Positions 1 through 7,492 of a stretch of 64,000 bases of DNA are shown here, piece after piece. Under the pieces are notes generated by a model. The model did not search any database. It was not told the origin of the DNA and was given only the letters and a program-made list of their open reading frames with translations. The stretch spans positions 121,821 to 185,820 of the forward strand of contig NZ_JAERLY010000008.1 in NCBI RefSeq assembly GCF_018256155.1, given 5' to 3'. Position 1 is the first letter of the stretch; the number at the start of each line of letters is the position of its first letter. The position numbers were made by a program, and so were the translations under genes. This DNA is from Gluconobacter sp. Dm-62. Its GTDB lineage: Bacteria; Pseudomonadota; Alphaproteobacteria; Acetobacterales; Acetobacteraceae.

Positions 1-845
1 TCTGGTCCGGGGTTAACCCCGGACCAGAGGGCCTCGGCACGTCATGATACGCCTCATCGGGCGTACGTCCAGCCAGCGCCGTATGCGGACGCTTCCCGTT
101 ATAATGGGCGATCCATCCGGCAAGCCCGGCCCGTAGCTCTGATCCGGTCTCGAACGCATGCAGGTAGACGCATTCATATTTCAATGATCGCCACAAACGT
201 TCGATGAACACGTTATCCAGCCAGCGACCGCGCCCATCCATGCTGATGCGAACCTGGCGTCGTTCCAGAACCTCGGTGAACCGGGGCGTCGTGAATTGTG
301 AACCCTGGTCCGTGTTGAAAATCTCTGGGGAGCCGTAGCGCACCAGCGCATCCCGGAGTGCCTCGACGCAGAACTCCGCATCCATTGTGTTCGACAGACG
401 CCAGGACAGCACCTTGCGCGTGTGCCAATCCATCCACCGCCACCAGATAGAGAAAGCCCTTGTGCATCGGGATATAAGTGATGTCGGAACACCAGACCTG
501 GTCAGGCCGATTGATGACCAGATCCCGCAGCAGATATGGATATTTCCGATGCTCCGGATGGGGCACGGTCGTGCGCGGCTTCTGGTAGATCGCCCGCAGG
601 CCCATGATCGCCATGAGCCGCCGGACCCTCTTGCGGCCCACTTCATGTCCCAGGCGGCGCAGATGCCATGTCATCTGCCGTGAGCCATAATACGGCGTTT
701 CCAGGAACTGGGCGTCGATCAGCCGCATCAGCTCCAGATTGGCCTCGCTCTGTGGCACAGGCCGATAGTAGACGCCCGACTGGTTGAGTTGCAGCAGCGT
801 GCATTGCCGGATTATCGGCAGACGCGCTCGCTTCGGGTCAATCAT
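1..845 (-). pseudogene. IS3-family transposase OrfB (DDE integrase), frameshifted and open at the window edge
   Basis: The reading begins at 845 (MIDPKRARL), overlapping the orfA stop, and carries the HTH_21-like segment and the start of the rve integrase core, including the first catalytic Asp in VWCSDITYI. Near position 435 one extra G (minus-strand GTGGATGGATTGG where GTGATGGATTGG is expected) shifts the frame. The original product then continues in another frame as MDWHTRKVLSW, FNTDQGSQFT (second Asp) and DNVFIERLWRSLKYE (catalytic Glu), and stays open to base 1. All three catalytic residues are therefore encoded but split between frames. A read error cannot be excluded, since the insertion extends a short G run. 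The typical length of about 270-280 codons fits the combined frames. Confidence 0.85.
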
Positions 846-1153
846 CTGCCGCCTCTGATCACGCCCAACCGAGCAGAGGCATCGCGCAAAAAATCACGTT
901 CCACCAGCAATTGGCCGATCTTCGCATGCAGCTTCTCCACATCGGCCGGGCTGGCTGTCGCTTCCGGTGCTGCCTTGCCAGAAAAGAGGCTCGCCATGCC
1001 CTCGATCGCCTGGCGCTTCCATTGGGCGATCATCGTCTGATGCACGCCGTGCTTCGACGCCAGTTCCGCCAGCGTCTGCTCACCACGGATCGCCTCCAGC
1101 GCAACACGAGACTTGAACTCACCCGAATACCGTTTCCGCGTAACCTTACCCAT
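842..1153 (-). CDS. IS3-family transposase OrfA
   Basis: A 103-residue protein with the helix-turn-helix of IS3 OrfA proteins: an N-terminal RKRYSGEFKSRVALEAIRG segment, then TLAELASKHGVHQTMIAQWKR, then a short coiled region. OrfA binds the element ends and combines with OrfB in the active transposase. The stop codon overlaps the start of orfB, the usual arrangement in this family. The frame itself is intact; only its partner is broken. Confidence 0.88.
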   Translation of the reverse strand: MGKVTRKRYSGEFKSRVALEAIRGEQTLAELASKHGVHQTMIAQWKRQAIEGMASLFSGKAAPEATASPADVEKLHAKIGQLLVERDFLRDASARLGVIRGGR

Positions 1154-1189
1154 AAACCCGTCCTCTCTCAGATCGGATTATAGCTTATC

Positions 1190-1218
1190 GTCCTGTCCGA
1201 AAAATGGGGGCCACCTCA
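1190..1218 (-). repeat. Probable terminal inverted repeat of the IS3-type element
   Basis: Read on the minus strand this stretch starts TGAGGTGGCCCCC and ends TTTCGGACAGGA. It resembles ends of IS2-like IS3 elements and lies 36 bases upstream of the orfA start, where the end of the element is expected. The matching repeat is beyond base 1, so this is a placement by position and style only. Confidence 0.5.
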
Positions 1219-1337
1219 CAGGTAGCATTTCGTCTTTCGAGTAATCTTGATCATAGAGGCTTTCTGTTCTGGCTGATCGTAGAGTCTGCACCATGTTGTG
1301 ATATGAGTGAGGCCCTACTACCGAGGGTCAAAAGATT

Positions 1338-1478
1338 TATGGTGTGACTGCGATACAGATCTGTCTAATGCTGAAAGCTCTGGTCGGCTTTGCCTTGCGC
1401 CAGACGACACGTGGAGGGATCGAAGAACCGCTAACTGACGCGCTTGGCTTTCGGTATTTCAATTTGTGGTTGCCGTGA
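1338..1478 (+). pseudogene. Short IS5-type transposase remnant
   Basis: In the frame starting at 1338 the translation begins YGVTAIQICLMLKALVGFA and continues LRQTTRG. This corresponds to the N-terminal core of IS5-family transposases (pattern YSDTAIQTCLTLKVLFGLALRQTTGF). After that the similarity fades and a stop comes at 1476-1478. There is no start codon and no downstream DDE domain, so this is a fragment. It is on the opposite strand from the neighbouring IS5-like remnant, so it probably derives from a separate insertion. Confidence 0.6.
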
Positions 1479-1553
1479 TGACTTTTGATTTGCGTCTCTC
1501 ACAGATCGGGAATTATCATCCTCTGGGTTGCTACGCCGTGGCGCTGATCCGTT

Positions 1554-2286
1554 TCAGGAAGGGAAGAGGTGCATATTATAGATGATATTGGCCAGCCCGA
1601 TCCTTATGGTAGCTCGGGCGATGCCTACGGTCCGGATGAACAGTCCCGTCTGTAATTTCTGATCAGCAAAGACATGCTCGACAAGCGATCGAATGACCGA
1701 CTTTTCGTCGTTAAATCTTTGGATATGCCAGGACATAAGCTTGAGATGTGGCTTCTTCCTGTAGACCTTCGAGACAAAGCCCTGCTTCTCCATGAAGTCT
1801 TCATTGACTTTCGAGCAATAGGCTGTGTCGGCCCAGACCGTTGAGGCCGTGTTGGTTTTATCCAGCAGGCCTGCGCGCAGTCTGGCGCCATCACTGGCGG
1901 CCGCATCGGTTGTTTTCCACTTTCGCATCAGACGGAAACTTCTGCTCGATGGAAAGATGCGATCTGTAGCCAGAGAATAGGATGGCGAGATCGGTTGGAG
2001 GGAGCGTCCCATCATCCTGACGCTTCGCCTTGGTGAACTTCAATGTCCAGCGGGCGTGCCTGTGCTTGTGGGGCAGTTTGGCTCACTTGTCTTGCCACTC
2101 TTTGAGAATACGCTCCGCAGGTAAACCCACTTTCTCAGTGTTAGTGGTGCGCTGCTGGGGGTTGCAACCAATGTCGCGTCTAGGATTTGGACTGACATGG
2201 GGAGATAACCAGTCTTCCCGAAACCTCGATTTCTCACTGTCGGAGTTGGGTTGCTCTGGGCGCGCGGGTGGAATTGGCGGGGACAT
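1554..2286 (-). pseudogene. Decayed IS5-family transposase
   Basis: The C-terminal half is readable in one frame (1554-2015): DAAASDGARLRAGLLDKTNT, WADTAYCSK, and EHVFADQKLQTGLFIRTVGI near the end are hallmarks of the DDE_Tnp_1 domain of IS5-family transposases. Further upstream the same protein continues in two other frames: GYLPMSVQILDATLV in one (about 2140-2210) and TEKVGLPAERILKEWQDK in another (about 2083-2140). At least two frameshifts and an N-terminal truncation near 2286 are therefore present. Similar elements (IS1031/IS12528 type) are common in acetic acid bacteria. The terminal repeats were not identified. Confidence 0.8.
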
Positions 2287-2582
2287 AGAACCGGTTGAGC
2301 AAATTGTTAGCAGATTATAGCGTTCGGGAATCTCTACCTATGTCGCCGCTGTCCGGAAAAGGCTAAGGAATGTTATATAATACACGACAATTATCCATAT
2401 GGGCGTTGTCGCATAGCTTGTTAGGTAGTAATGGCGACAAGACAGACCATTTATGATCGGCAAATTCGCAACACTAGCACTTCAGTAAGATTTCCTCAGT
2501 CCAAAGACTTGGGTCAAGGCAGCCGTTGAAAACCCATAATTTTTATAAGCTTGCGACCTAGAAAATTTATAAAAAATGTATA
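2287..2582. other. Intergenic stretch between IS remnant and AT-rich gene
   Basis: No credible reading frame is seen. Base composition becomes AT-rich towards 2580, matching the following gene. A small inverted repeat, TTGTCGC and GCGACAA, lies near 2405-2440 within a GGGCGTTGTCGCATAG context that looks like an insertion-sequence end, but no partner end was found. No clear promoter or ribosome binding site is visible before 2583. Confidence 0.4.
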
Positions 2583-3947
2583 ATGATGCAATACAAAATG
2601 AAAATCAAGGAAAACAAAAAAGTGAGCGATACATATAAATATAAATATTCAATTATGACGTGCTGTCGCTGGGAGTATAATAATATATCTGAGTGGGTAT
2701 CCTTCTATAAAAAATTAGGATTCGATCATATTTATGTATACTGCAATGATGATGACCCAAGGGATTTATACACAAATTGTCTTCCATTTCTTTCAGGAGA
2801 AGAAAAATATATAACATTTGTTCATTACACAGAGGTTGGAAATCAAATTGGAATGATATTGGATTTTCTGAGGAGATTTAAAAACCAGACGGAATGGATT
2901 ACGTTTTTAGATATAGATGAATTTTTGTTACTGAAAAATATTAATAACATTAAAGATTTTATGGTAAAATTCGAGGAGAATGATGCTGTTTACTTTAATT
3001 GGTCTATGTTTGGCACAAACTCTTTTGAAAAAAGACCTGAAGGAAGCGTTCTTCTGAATTATTGCTATAGAGAAGAAAAACTTCACCCGCTCACAAAAGT
3101 AATATCTAGAACAAAAATATATTCAGATGAATGGATTGAAAAAAATCCAGTTGATTCTATTCATCACGGAATAAGCAAATATCTTATGGATTTTAATTGT
3201 GTCAATGTTATTGGCAAAAATATGAATGAATTCATTGATAGTCCTATCGAAAGGCATATTGAATATTTATCTCTAGAATCTAATGCTATTAGAGAGATTG
3301 CTGTATTAAATCATTATTTTATGAAGTCTACTGAAGATTTTGTCCGGCGTTGGCAGCGAAGTGTAAGTAAGACCTTTTCGGGGCAGACGATTTGGAAGGA
3401 TGCATTTGATAACGGCGGGTATAAGGATATAATTAAGTTATCCAATATAAAAGATACATATTTACGCGATTTTTGGAGAAAGACAACAAACGGTGCTTTT
3501 GATATTGCCGTAGGAGATAAGGATGTTGTTATTTCTCTAGGAAAAAATTGTACACAAAGTTCTTTATCGGAATGGTCCAAAGGGTCCTCCTTGGAAGAAG
3601 ATGCGGGTCTGTTGGTTGGTGCTATAGATGATGGTGCTTACAGCAACCATACTGCTTTTGAAGAAAATCCTTGGTGGTCAATAGACCTTGGATCTATAAA
3701 AGAAATAAAAGAAATAAAGATTTACAACAGGAATGATTCTTCTTCAGATAGAATAAAGAATATATCTATTTATTTCTCGAATTTTGGAGATGATTGGAGA
3801 AATAAAATCTCGGTTAATGATATAAATTGGGTTGATGATAACGAGTTTTCTATAAAATTAATGGAAAATACAATAGATGCAAGGTTTATAAAAATAGAAG
3901 TTGTTGGAAATAATTTTTTGCACTTCAGGAGGGTGGAGATTTACTAA
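2583..3947 (+). CDS. GT92/DUF23-like glycosyltransferase with C-terminal discoidin-like (F5/8 type C) domain
   Basis: A 454-residue protein. Residues about 20-260 look like the bacterial DUF23/GT92-like (Glyco_tranf_2_4) glycosyltransferases: YSIMTCCRWEYNNISEWVSF near the start, LGFDHIYVYCNDD, the DxD-type FLDIDEF at residues 108-114, and NHYFMKSTEDFVRRW near 243. Residues about 315-454 resemble a discoidin/F5-8 type C carbohydrate-binding fold: an N-terminal NCTQSS segment, then NPWWSIDLGSIKEIKEIKIYN and the terminal FIKIEVVGNNFLHFRRVEIY. The likely role is transfer of a sugar to surface polysaccharide; donor and acceptor are unknown. No signal peptide is visible, so it is probably cytosolic or membrane-peripheral. 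The gene is far more AT-rich than everything around it and uses AT-ending codons, so recent transfer is likely. The start at 2583 has no good ribosome binding site; Met6 is an alternative. Confidence 0.75.
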   Translation: MMQYKMKIKENKKVSDTYKYKYSIMTCCRWEYNNISEWVSFYKKLGFDHIYVYCNDDDPRDLYTNCLPFLSGEEKYITFVHYTEVGNQIGMILDFLRRFKNQTEWITFLDIDEFLLLKNINNIKDFMVKFEENDAVYFNWSMFGTNSFEKRPEGSVLLNYCYREEKLHPLTKVISRTKIYSDEWIEKNPVDSIHHGISKYLMDFNCVNVIGKNMNEFIDSPIERHIEYLSLESNAIREIAVLNHYFMKSTEDFVRRWQRSVSKTFSGQTIWKDAFDNGGYKDIIKLSNIKDTYLRDFWRKTTNGAFDIAVGDKDVVISLGKNCTQSSLSEWSKGSSLEEDAGLLVGAIDDGAYSNHTAFEENPWWSIDLGSIKEIKEIKIYNRNDSSSDRIKNISIYFSNFGDDWRNKISVNDINWVDDNEFSIKLMENTIDARFIKIEVVGNNFLHFRRVEIY

Positions 3948-4536
3948 TTATTGTTATTTGTTCGGTGGTGCACATTAAGAGTATATATTTATTTTCAATG
4001 GAGTGATGCATCTAATTTTGGCCAATTCTAACACTACAGTTGTGTTCTCAAAATGGTAGGCGTAGGCGGTTCTCTAATGCTTTCTTCGGGAATGTGACTC
4101 ATGCTGGATATGGTTGAGAGAAATCCGTAGTTCGCCTGTGCTCTGATTTCGCCCATCAAGGCACAGGCAAGCATGATAGACGACACGTAATGACGGCCGC
4201 CCGCCCGCCAAGGCCACGCTTCATTGAGATCGAGGTCAAATTCTTTTTGTTCGTTTTGAAGCCTTCCTCGCTCCGCCAGTGTGTCCCTTGGACTTGGACA
4301 GGTGTTTTAGCCGGCGTTGTGCCTGACGAACATCAGGCGGTAAAATGCGAGAGATATCCAGCGGCTGAATTGTGCTTCAAAAGTAGAATCAAGATCTAGG
4401 CTCTGGAGCACCTGCGATATCGTCTACTCTTCCGAGGTGGGTGAGCGGAGATCAAAACTACTCATACTAGCCGCTGCCTCTCTTCCCATGTCCAACTGAC
4501 AAGAATCAACTCGCGTTGATAAAAGATCTACTGGCC
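3948..4536. other. Non-coding or degenerate stretch between the AT-rich gene and hisD
   Basis: Composition returns to the GC-rich average across this interval. A start-less open frame lies on the minus strand (4034-4306, listed separately). A plus-strand frame at 4190-4399 starting MTAARPPRPRF is judged spurious. A short dyad ATCAAC/GTTGAT (4505-4520) follows the hisD stop and could be a weak terminator for the minus-strand his genes. The interval probably holds further decayed mobile DNA. Confidence 0.4.
4034..4306 (-). other. Start-less open frame, possible gene fragment
   Basis: Between a stop at 4307-4309 and a stop at 4034-4036 the minus strand stays open for about 90 codons and reads like real protein: TLAERGRLQNEQKEFDLDL, NEAWPWRAGGRHYVSS and IMLACALMGEIRAQANYG. 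There is no plausible start upstream. I do not recognise the family. Its setting beside IS remnants suggests the tail of a decayed transposase or other transferred gene. Confidence 0.3.
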
Positions 4537-5829
4537 CTAGTTCTTTTCCAGACGGACCGACAGGCTGAGCGCATGGGCGTCCAGCCCTTCGGACTTTGCC
4601 AGAGCCACGCCGGCCGGACCGATCCGGCGCAGGCCGGCTTCGTCGGTTTCGATCGTGGTCGTGCGCTTGATGAAGTCGAAGACTGACAGGCCGGAGGCGA
4701 AACGCGCCGTGCGGCTGGTCGGCAGGACGTGGTTCGGGCCACCGACATAATCGCCCACGGCTTCGGGGCAATAGCGGCCCATGAAGATCGCGCCCGCATG
4801 ACGGATCATGGGCGAGAACTCACGCGGGGCGTCGAGCATGACTTCCAGATGCTCGGGTGCCAGCGCGTTGACGATCTCGGCGGCTTCTTCCAGCGAACGT
4901 ACCACGATGATTGCGCCGTGGTCTTCCCAGCTTTTCGTGGCGATGGTCGTACGGGGAAGCGTTTCCAGCTCCTTGCAGACGGCTTCGGCAGCACGCTCGG
5001 CAAAGGCGGCATCCGTCGTAATGAGGATGGCCTGCGCCTGCTCGTCATGCTCCGCCTGGGCCAGCAGATCGAGCGCTACGAGGCGCGGCTCGTTTTGGCC
5101 ATCGGCCACGACCACGACTTCGGACGGTCCGGCGATGCTGTCGATTCCAACATGGCCAAAGACCTGCCGCTTGGCTTCCGCGACATACGCATTGCCCGGG
5201 CCGACGATGCGGTCCACCGGGGCCATGAGGTCCGTACCAAACGCCATTGCGCCGACGGCCTGTGCGCCACCGATGCGGTAGATTTCCGTAACGCCGCAAA
5301 GCTGCGCGGCTGCGAGAACCAGCGGGTTCAGCACACCATCCGGCGTCGGGACGCACATGGCCAGCCGCTTCACACCCGCCACACGGGCGGGTAGGGCGTT
5401 CATCAGCACGGAAGACGGATAGGCCGCCTTGCCGCCTGGAACATACAGCCCAACCGCATCCAGCGGGGTCCAGCGCATGCCGAGGCGAATGCCGTCCTCA
5501 TCTGTGAAATCCAGATCCTTGGGCATCTGTGCGGCGTGAAACGTCTCGATCCGGCGGGCGGCGGTGCGTAAGGCATCCATCAGATCCGCAGGGACGCGCG
5601 CGGCTTCGGACGCGATTTCTTCAGCGCTGATCCGCAGCTTTTCAGCCGGAAGCGTCAGGCGGTCAAAGCGGGCAGTATAGTCGCACAGGGCTTCGTCACC
5701 CCGGCTGCGCACATCGGCAAGGATCGCGCGGACCGGCTCGGCCACGCTGCGTTCGTCGCTGCCACGCGCGGCCAGCAGTGTTGCGAAGTCTTCGGCGAAA
5801 CCGGTAGCGGACGTATCGAGGCGTTTCAT
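4537..5829 (-). CDS. hisD: Histidinol dehydrogenase
   Basis: HisD catalyses the last two steps of histidine synthesis, the NAD-dependent oxidation of L-histidinol through histidinal to histidine, in the cytosol with a bound zinc. The 430-residue length is normal for the family. Recognisable blocks are VGLYVPGGKAAYPSSVLMNA, RIGGAQAVGAMAFGT, DRIVGPGNAYVAEAKR, DSIAGPSEVVVVAD, AQAEHDEQAQA and GPNHVLPTSRTARFASGLSV. The start overlaps the stop of hisG by one base (TGATG), so the two are translationally coupled. The rest of the his pathway is not in this window. Confidence 0.98.
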   Translation of the reverse strand: MKRLDTSATGFAEDFATLLAARGSDERSVAEPVRAILADVRSRGDEALCDYTARFDRLTLPAEKLRISAEEIASEAARVPADLMDALRTAARRIETFHAAQMPKDLDFTDEDGIRLGMRWTPLDAVGLYVPGGKAAYPSSVLMNALPARVAGVKRLAMCVPTPDGVLNPLVLAAAQLCGVTEIYRIGGAQAVGAMAFGTDLMAPVDRIVGPGNAYVAEAKRQVFGHVGIDSIAGPSEVVVVADGQNEPRLVALDLLAQAEHDEQAQAILITTDAAFAERAAEAVCKELETLPRTTIATKSWEDHGAIIVVRSLEEAAEIVNALAPEHLEVMLDAPREFSPMIRHAGAIFMGRYCPEAVGDYVGGPNHVLPTSRTARFASGLSVFDFIKRTTTIETDEAGLRRIGPAGVALAKSEGLDAHALSLSVRLEKN

Positions 5830-6554
5830 CAGACCGTCCCCTCCGTGGCGAGGGCCGCACGGAAGCGTTCGATCAGGGCGCTGATTTCTTCGGGACGGGT
5901 CTTGAGCGCGACACGGTTGACGATCAGGCGGCTCGTGACATGGGCGATGGTCTCGGTTTCCATCAGGCCATTGGCGCGCAGTGTGGAGCCGGTATCGACC
6001 AGATCGACGATCACGCTCGCCAGATCCAGCGTCGGCGCGAGTTCCATTGCACCGTTCAGATGCACGATCTCGGCGTTAATGGCGCGGGAGGCGAAATGGC
6101 GGCGGGCGATGGTGGGATATTTCGTGGCGACGCGCAGACGGGACTGGCCGGTCGCGGGGTCTTCCACCATGGCCTTCGGGCGCGCCACGCAGATGCGGCA
6201 GCCGCCAATGCCCAGATCGAGCGGGGCGTAGATGTCCGGATAGTCAAATTCCATCAGCACATCCGCGCCGCACACGCCGATATCAGCGCCGCCATAGGCC
6301 ACGAAGGTCGCGACATCGAAAGAGCGGACGCGCACGACGTCCAGATTTGGATCGGACGTGCCAAAGCGCAGGCGGCGGCTGCTTTCGGTCAAACAGTCCG
6401 GGTCGGGCTCGATGCCCGTACGCGTCAGGACAGGAGCGAGCGCCTTGAGGATGCGCCCTTTCGGCAACGCCAAGATCAGCGGCGTGCGATGATGCGCGAT
6501 CGTGTCCGTTCCGTTCCGGGGTATGATCGGGGGGTCGGTCTGGAGCGCTGTCAT
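5829..6554 (-). CDS. hisG: ATP phosphoribosyltransferase, short form
   Basis: HisG starts histidine synthesis by joining ATP and PRPP to N1-(5-phosphoribosyl)-ATP. From the ATG at 6554 (MTALQTDPPI) the protein has 241 residues. The frame extends upstream to 6725, but that part (MQRGVSATCW onward) looks like non-coding translation. Typical blocks are LILALPKGRILKAL, DVVRVRSFDVATFVAYGGADIGVCG and the PRPP-binding region ending LASVIVDLVDTGSTLRANGL. It lacks the C-terminal regulatory domain of the long form, so by family knowledge it should need a HisZ partner, which is not in this window. It is co-transcribed with hisD and lies 115 bases downstream of gmk. Confidence 0.96.
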   Translation of the reverse strand: MTALQTDPPIIPRNGTDTIAHHRTPLILALPKGRILKALAPVLTRTGIEPDPDCLTESSRRLRFGTSDPNLDVVRVRSFDVATFVAYGGADIGVCGADVLMEFDYPDIYAPLDLGIGGCRICVARPKAMVEDPATGQSRLRVATKYPTIARRHFASRAINAEIVHLNGAMELAPTLDLASVIVDLVDTGSTLRANGLMETETIAHVTSRLIVNRVALKTRPEEISALIERFRAALATEGTV

Positions 6555-6669
6555 GCGACGTCTGGTCCTTGGCTGTCCGCAGTCACTGGGTAGGCAGCGC
6601 ATATCACGAAGCCGGAATCTTCCCAAGTCTTGGCCGTAGGCGATGGCTCGGCCAGACGCGCCGACGGGG

Positions 6670-7296
6670 TCAGCGGCTGAAGCTGGCGACCATCTCCAGC
6701 AGGTTGCGCTGACGCCGCGTTGCAAGCCGCGCGGCTGTCAGAACCGAGCGGGCCTGCGAAATCGCCGTGTCCAGCTCCGAGTTGATGATCGTATGATCGA
6801 ACTCGGCCCAGTGGGAAATTTCATCCAGCGCTGCCTTCATGCGCTTGGCAATTTCTTCCGGATGGTCTGAAGCGCGCTTGTTCAGCCGGCGCTCCAGTTC
6901 TTCTAAGGAAGGCGGCAGGACGAACAGGCTTACCACATCGTCCGGCAAGGCGGCGCGCAGAAGGCGGTGTCCCTGCCAGTCGATATCGAAGACCATGTCA
7001 TGCCCGGCATCCAGTGCTTCCTCGACCGGCGCGCGTGGCGTGCCATATCCCCGACCAAAGACCTCCGCCCATTCCAGCAGTTCACCATCCGCAGCCATGC
7101 GGCGGAACTCCGCGATATCCCGGAAATGGTAATGTACACCCTCGACTTCCCCCGGACGCGGCCCGCGCGTCGTGACCGAGACGGAATGGCGCAGGGTTGG
7201 CTCCGAAGCGCGCAGGGCGTTGGCAATGGTGGACTTGCCCGCACCAGACGGGGCCGAGATCACCAGACAGACGCCACGGCGGGGCAGTTGGGTCAT
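6670..7296 (-). CDS. gmk: Guanylate kinase
   Basis: Gmk phosphorylates GMP to GDP with ATP in the cytosol. The 208-residue protein has the P-loop SAPSGAGKST at residues 14-23, followed by the GMP-binding segment SVSVTTRGPRPGEVEGVHYHF and the lid/adenine region DIDWQGHRLLR and FVLPPSLEELERRL. The ATG at 7296 is preceded by AAGGAGA at a good distance. The upstream intergenic space holds copy A of the dispersed hairpin repeat. Confidence 0.97.
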   Translation of the reverse strand: MTQLPRRGVCLVISAPSGAGKSTIANALRASEPTLRHSVSVTTRGPRPGEVEGVHYHFRDIAEFRRMAADGELLEWAEVFGRGYGTPRAPVEEALDAGHDMVFDIDWQGHRLLRAALPDDVVSLFVLPPSLEELERRLNKRASDHPEEIAKRMKAALDEISHWAEFDHTIINSELDTAISQARSVLTAARLATRRQRNLLEMVASFSR

Positions 7297-7374
7297 GGGG
7301 TCTCCTTGGAATAATGAACCGGACAGGAATGTTCTGCCGAAGCGTCTAGCGTAAAGGGGGCGGCTCTGGCCAGA

Positions 7375-7491
7375 TATTCAGGGCGCTGCCCTGAAACCCG
7401 CCAAAGGCCGGGGGCCTTTGGAAACCGCTTGATTTGGAATCGGGATCAAAGGGGCGAGCCCCTTTGTGGGGCGCGGGGCAAAGCCCCGATC
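7375..7491 (+). repeat. Dispersed multi-hairpin repeat, copy A
   Basis: Nearly identical over its first 50 bases to 26145-26261. It folds into four consecutive hairpins: CAGGGC/GCCCTG, CCAAAGGCC/GGCCTTTGG, CAAAGGGG/CCCCTTTG and CGGGGC/GCCCCG. In the other copy the third stem is CAAAGGGA/TCCCTTTG and the fourth extends to GTATGGGGC/GCCCCATAC, so the differences are paired and preserve the stems. The copy sits directly after the stop of the PerM-like gene and upstream of gmk. It resembles a REP/MITE-like intergenic element. Confidence 0.85.
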
Positions 7492-7492
7492 C

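Larger units (their letters stand above)
1..1218 (-). mobile_element. IS3-family insertion sequence, cut by the window start
   Basis: Two consecutive reading frames, orfA then orfB, on the minus strand have the arrangement and protein signatures of an IS3-family element. The 5' end of the element appears to be near 1218: on the minus strand a sequence starting TGAGGTGGCCCCC and containing TTTCGGACA resembles IS3-family terminal repeats (IS2-like subgroup). The other end lies outside the window, so the target duplication cannot be examined. The element is probably not autonomous because orfB carries a frameshift. It marks the outer edge of an IS-rich stretch reaching to about 4.5 kb. Confidence 0.8.

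Noticed and set aside
1-28. Palindrome read as back-to-back insertion sequence ends
   Set aside because: The transposase frame stays open through it and it does not match the putative right end at 1190-1218, so it is treated as internal to the element.
1219-1553. Coding gene between the two insertion sequences
   Set aside because: Only a short transposase-like remnant at 1338-1478 was readable; the rest has no sustained frame.
4190-4399. Plus-strand frame starting MTAARPPRPRF
   Set aside because: Short, no ribosome binding site, no family signal, and it lies within a decayed region.
5829-6725. Longer hisG start at 6725
   Set aside because: The added 57 residues (MQRGVSATCW onward) are not like HisG and overlap the gmk end. 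The ATG at 6554 fits the short-form family.
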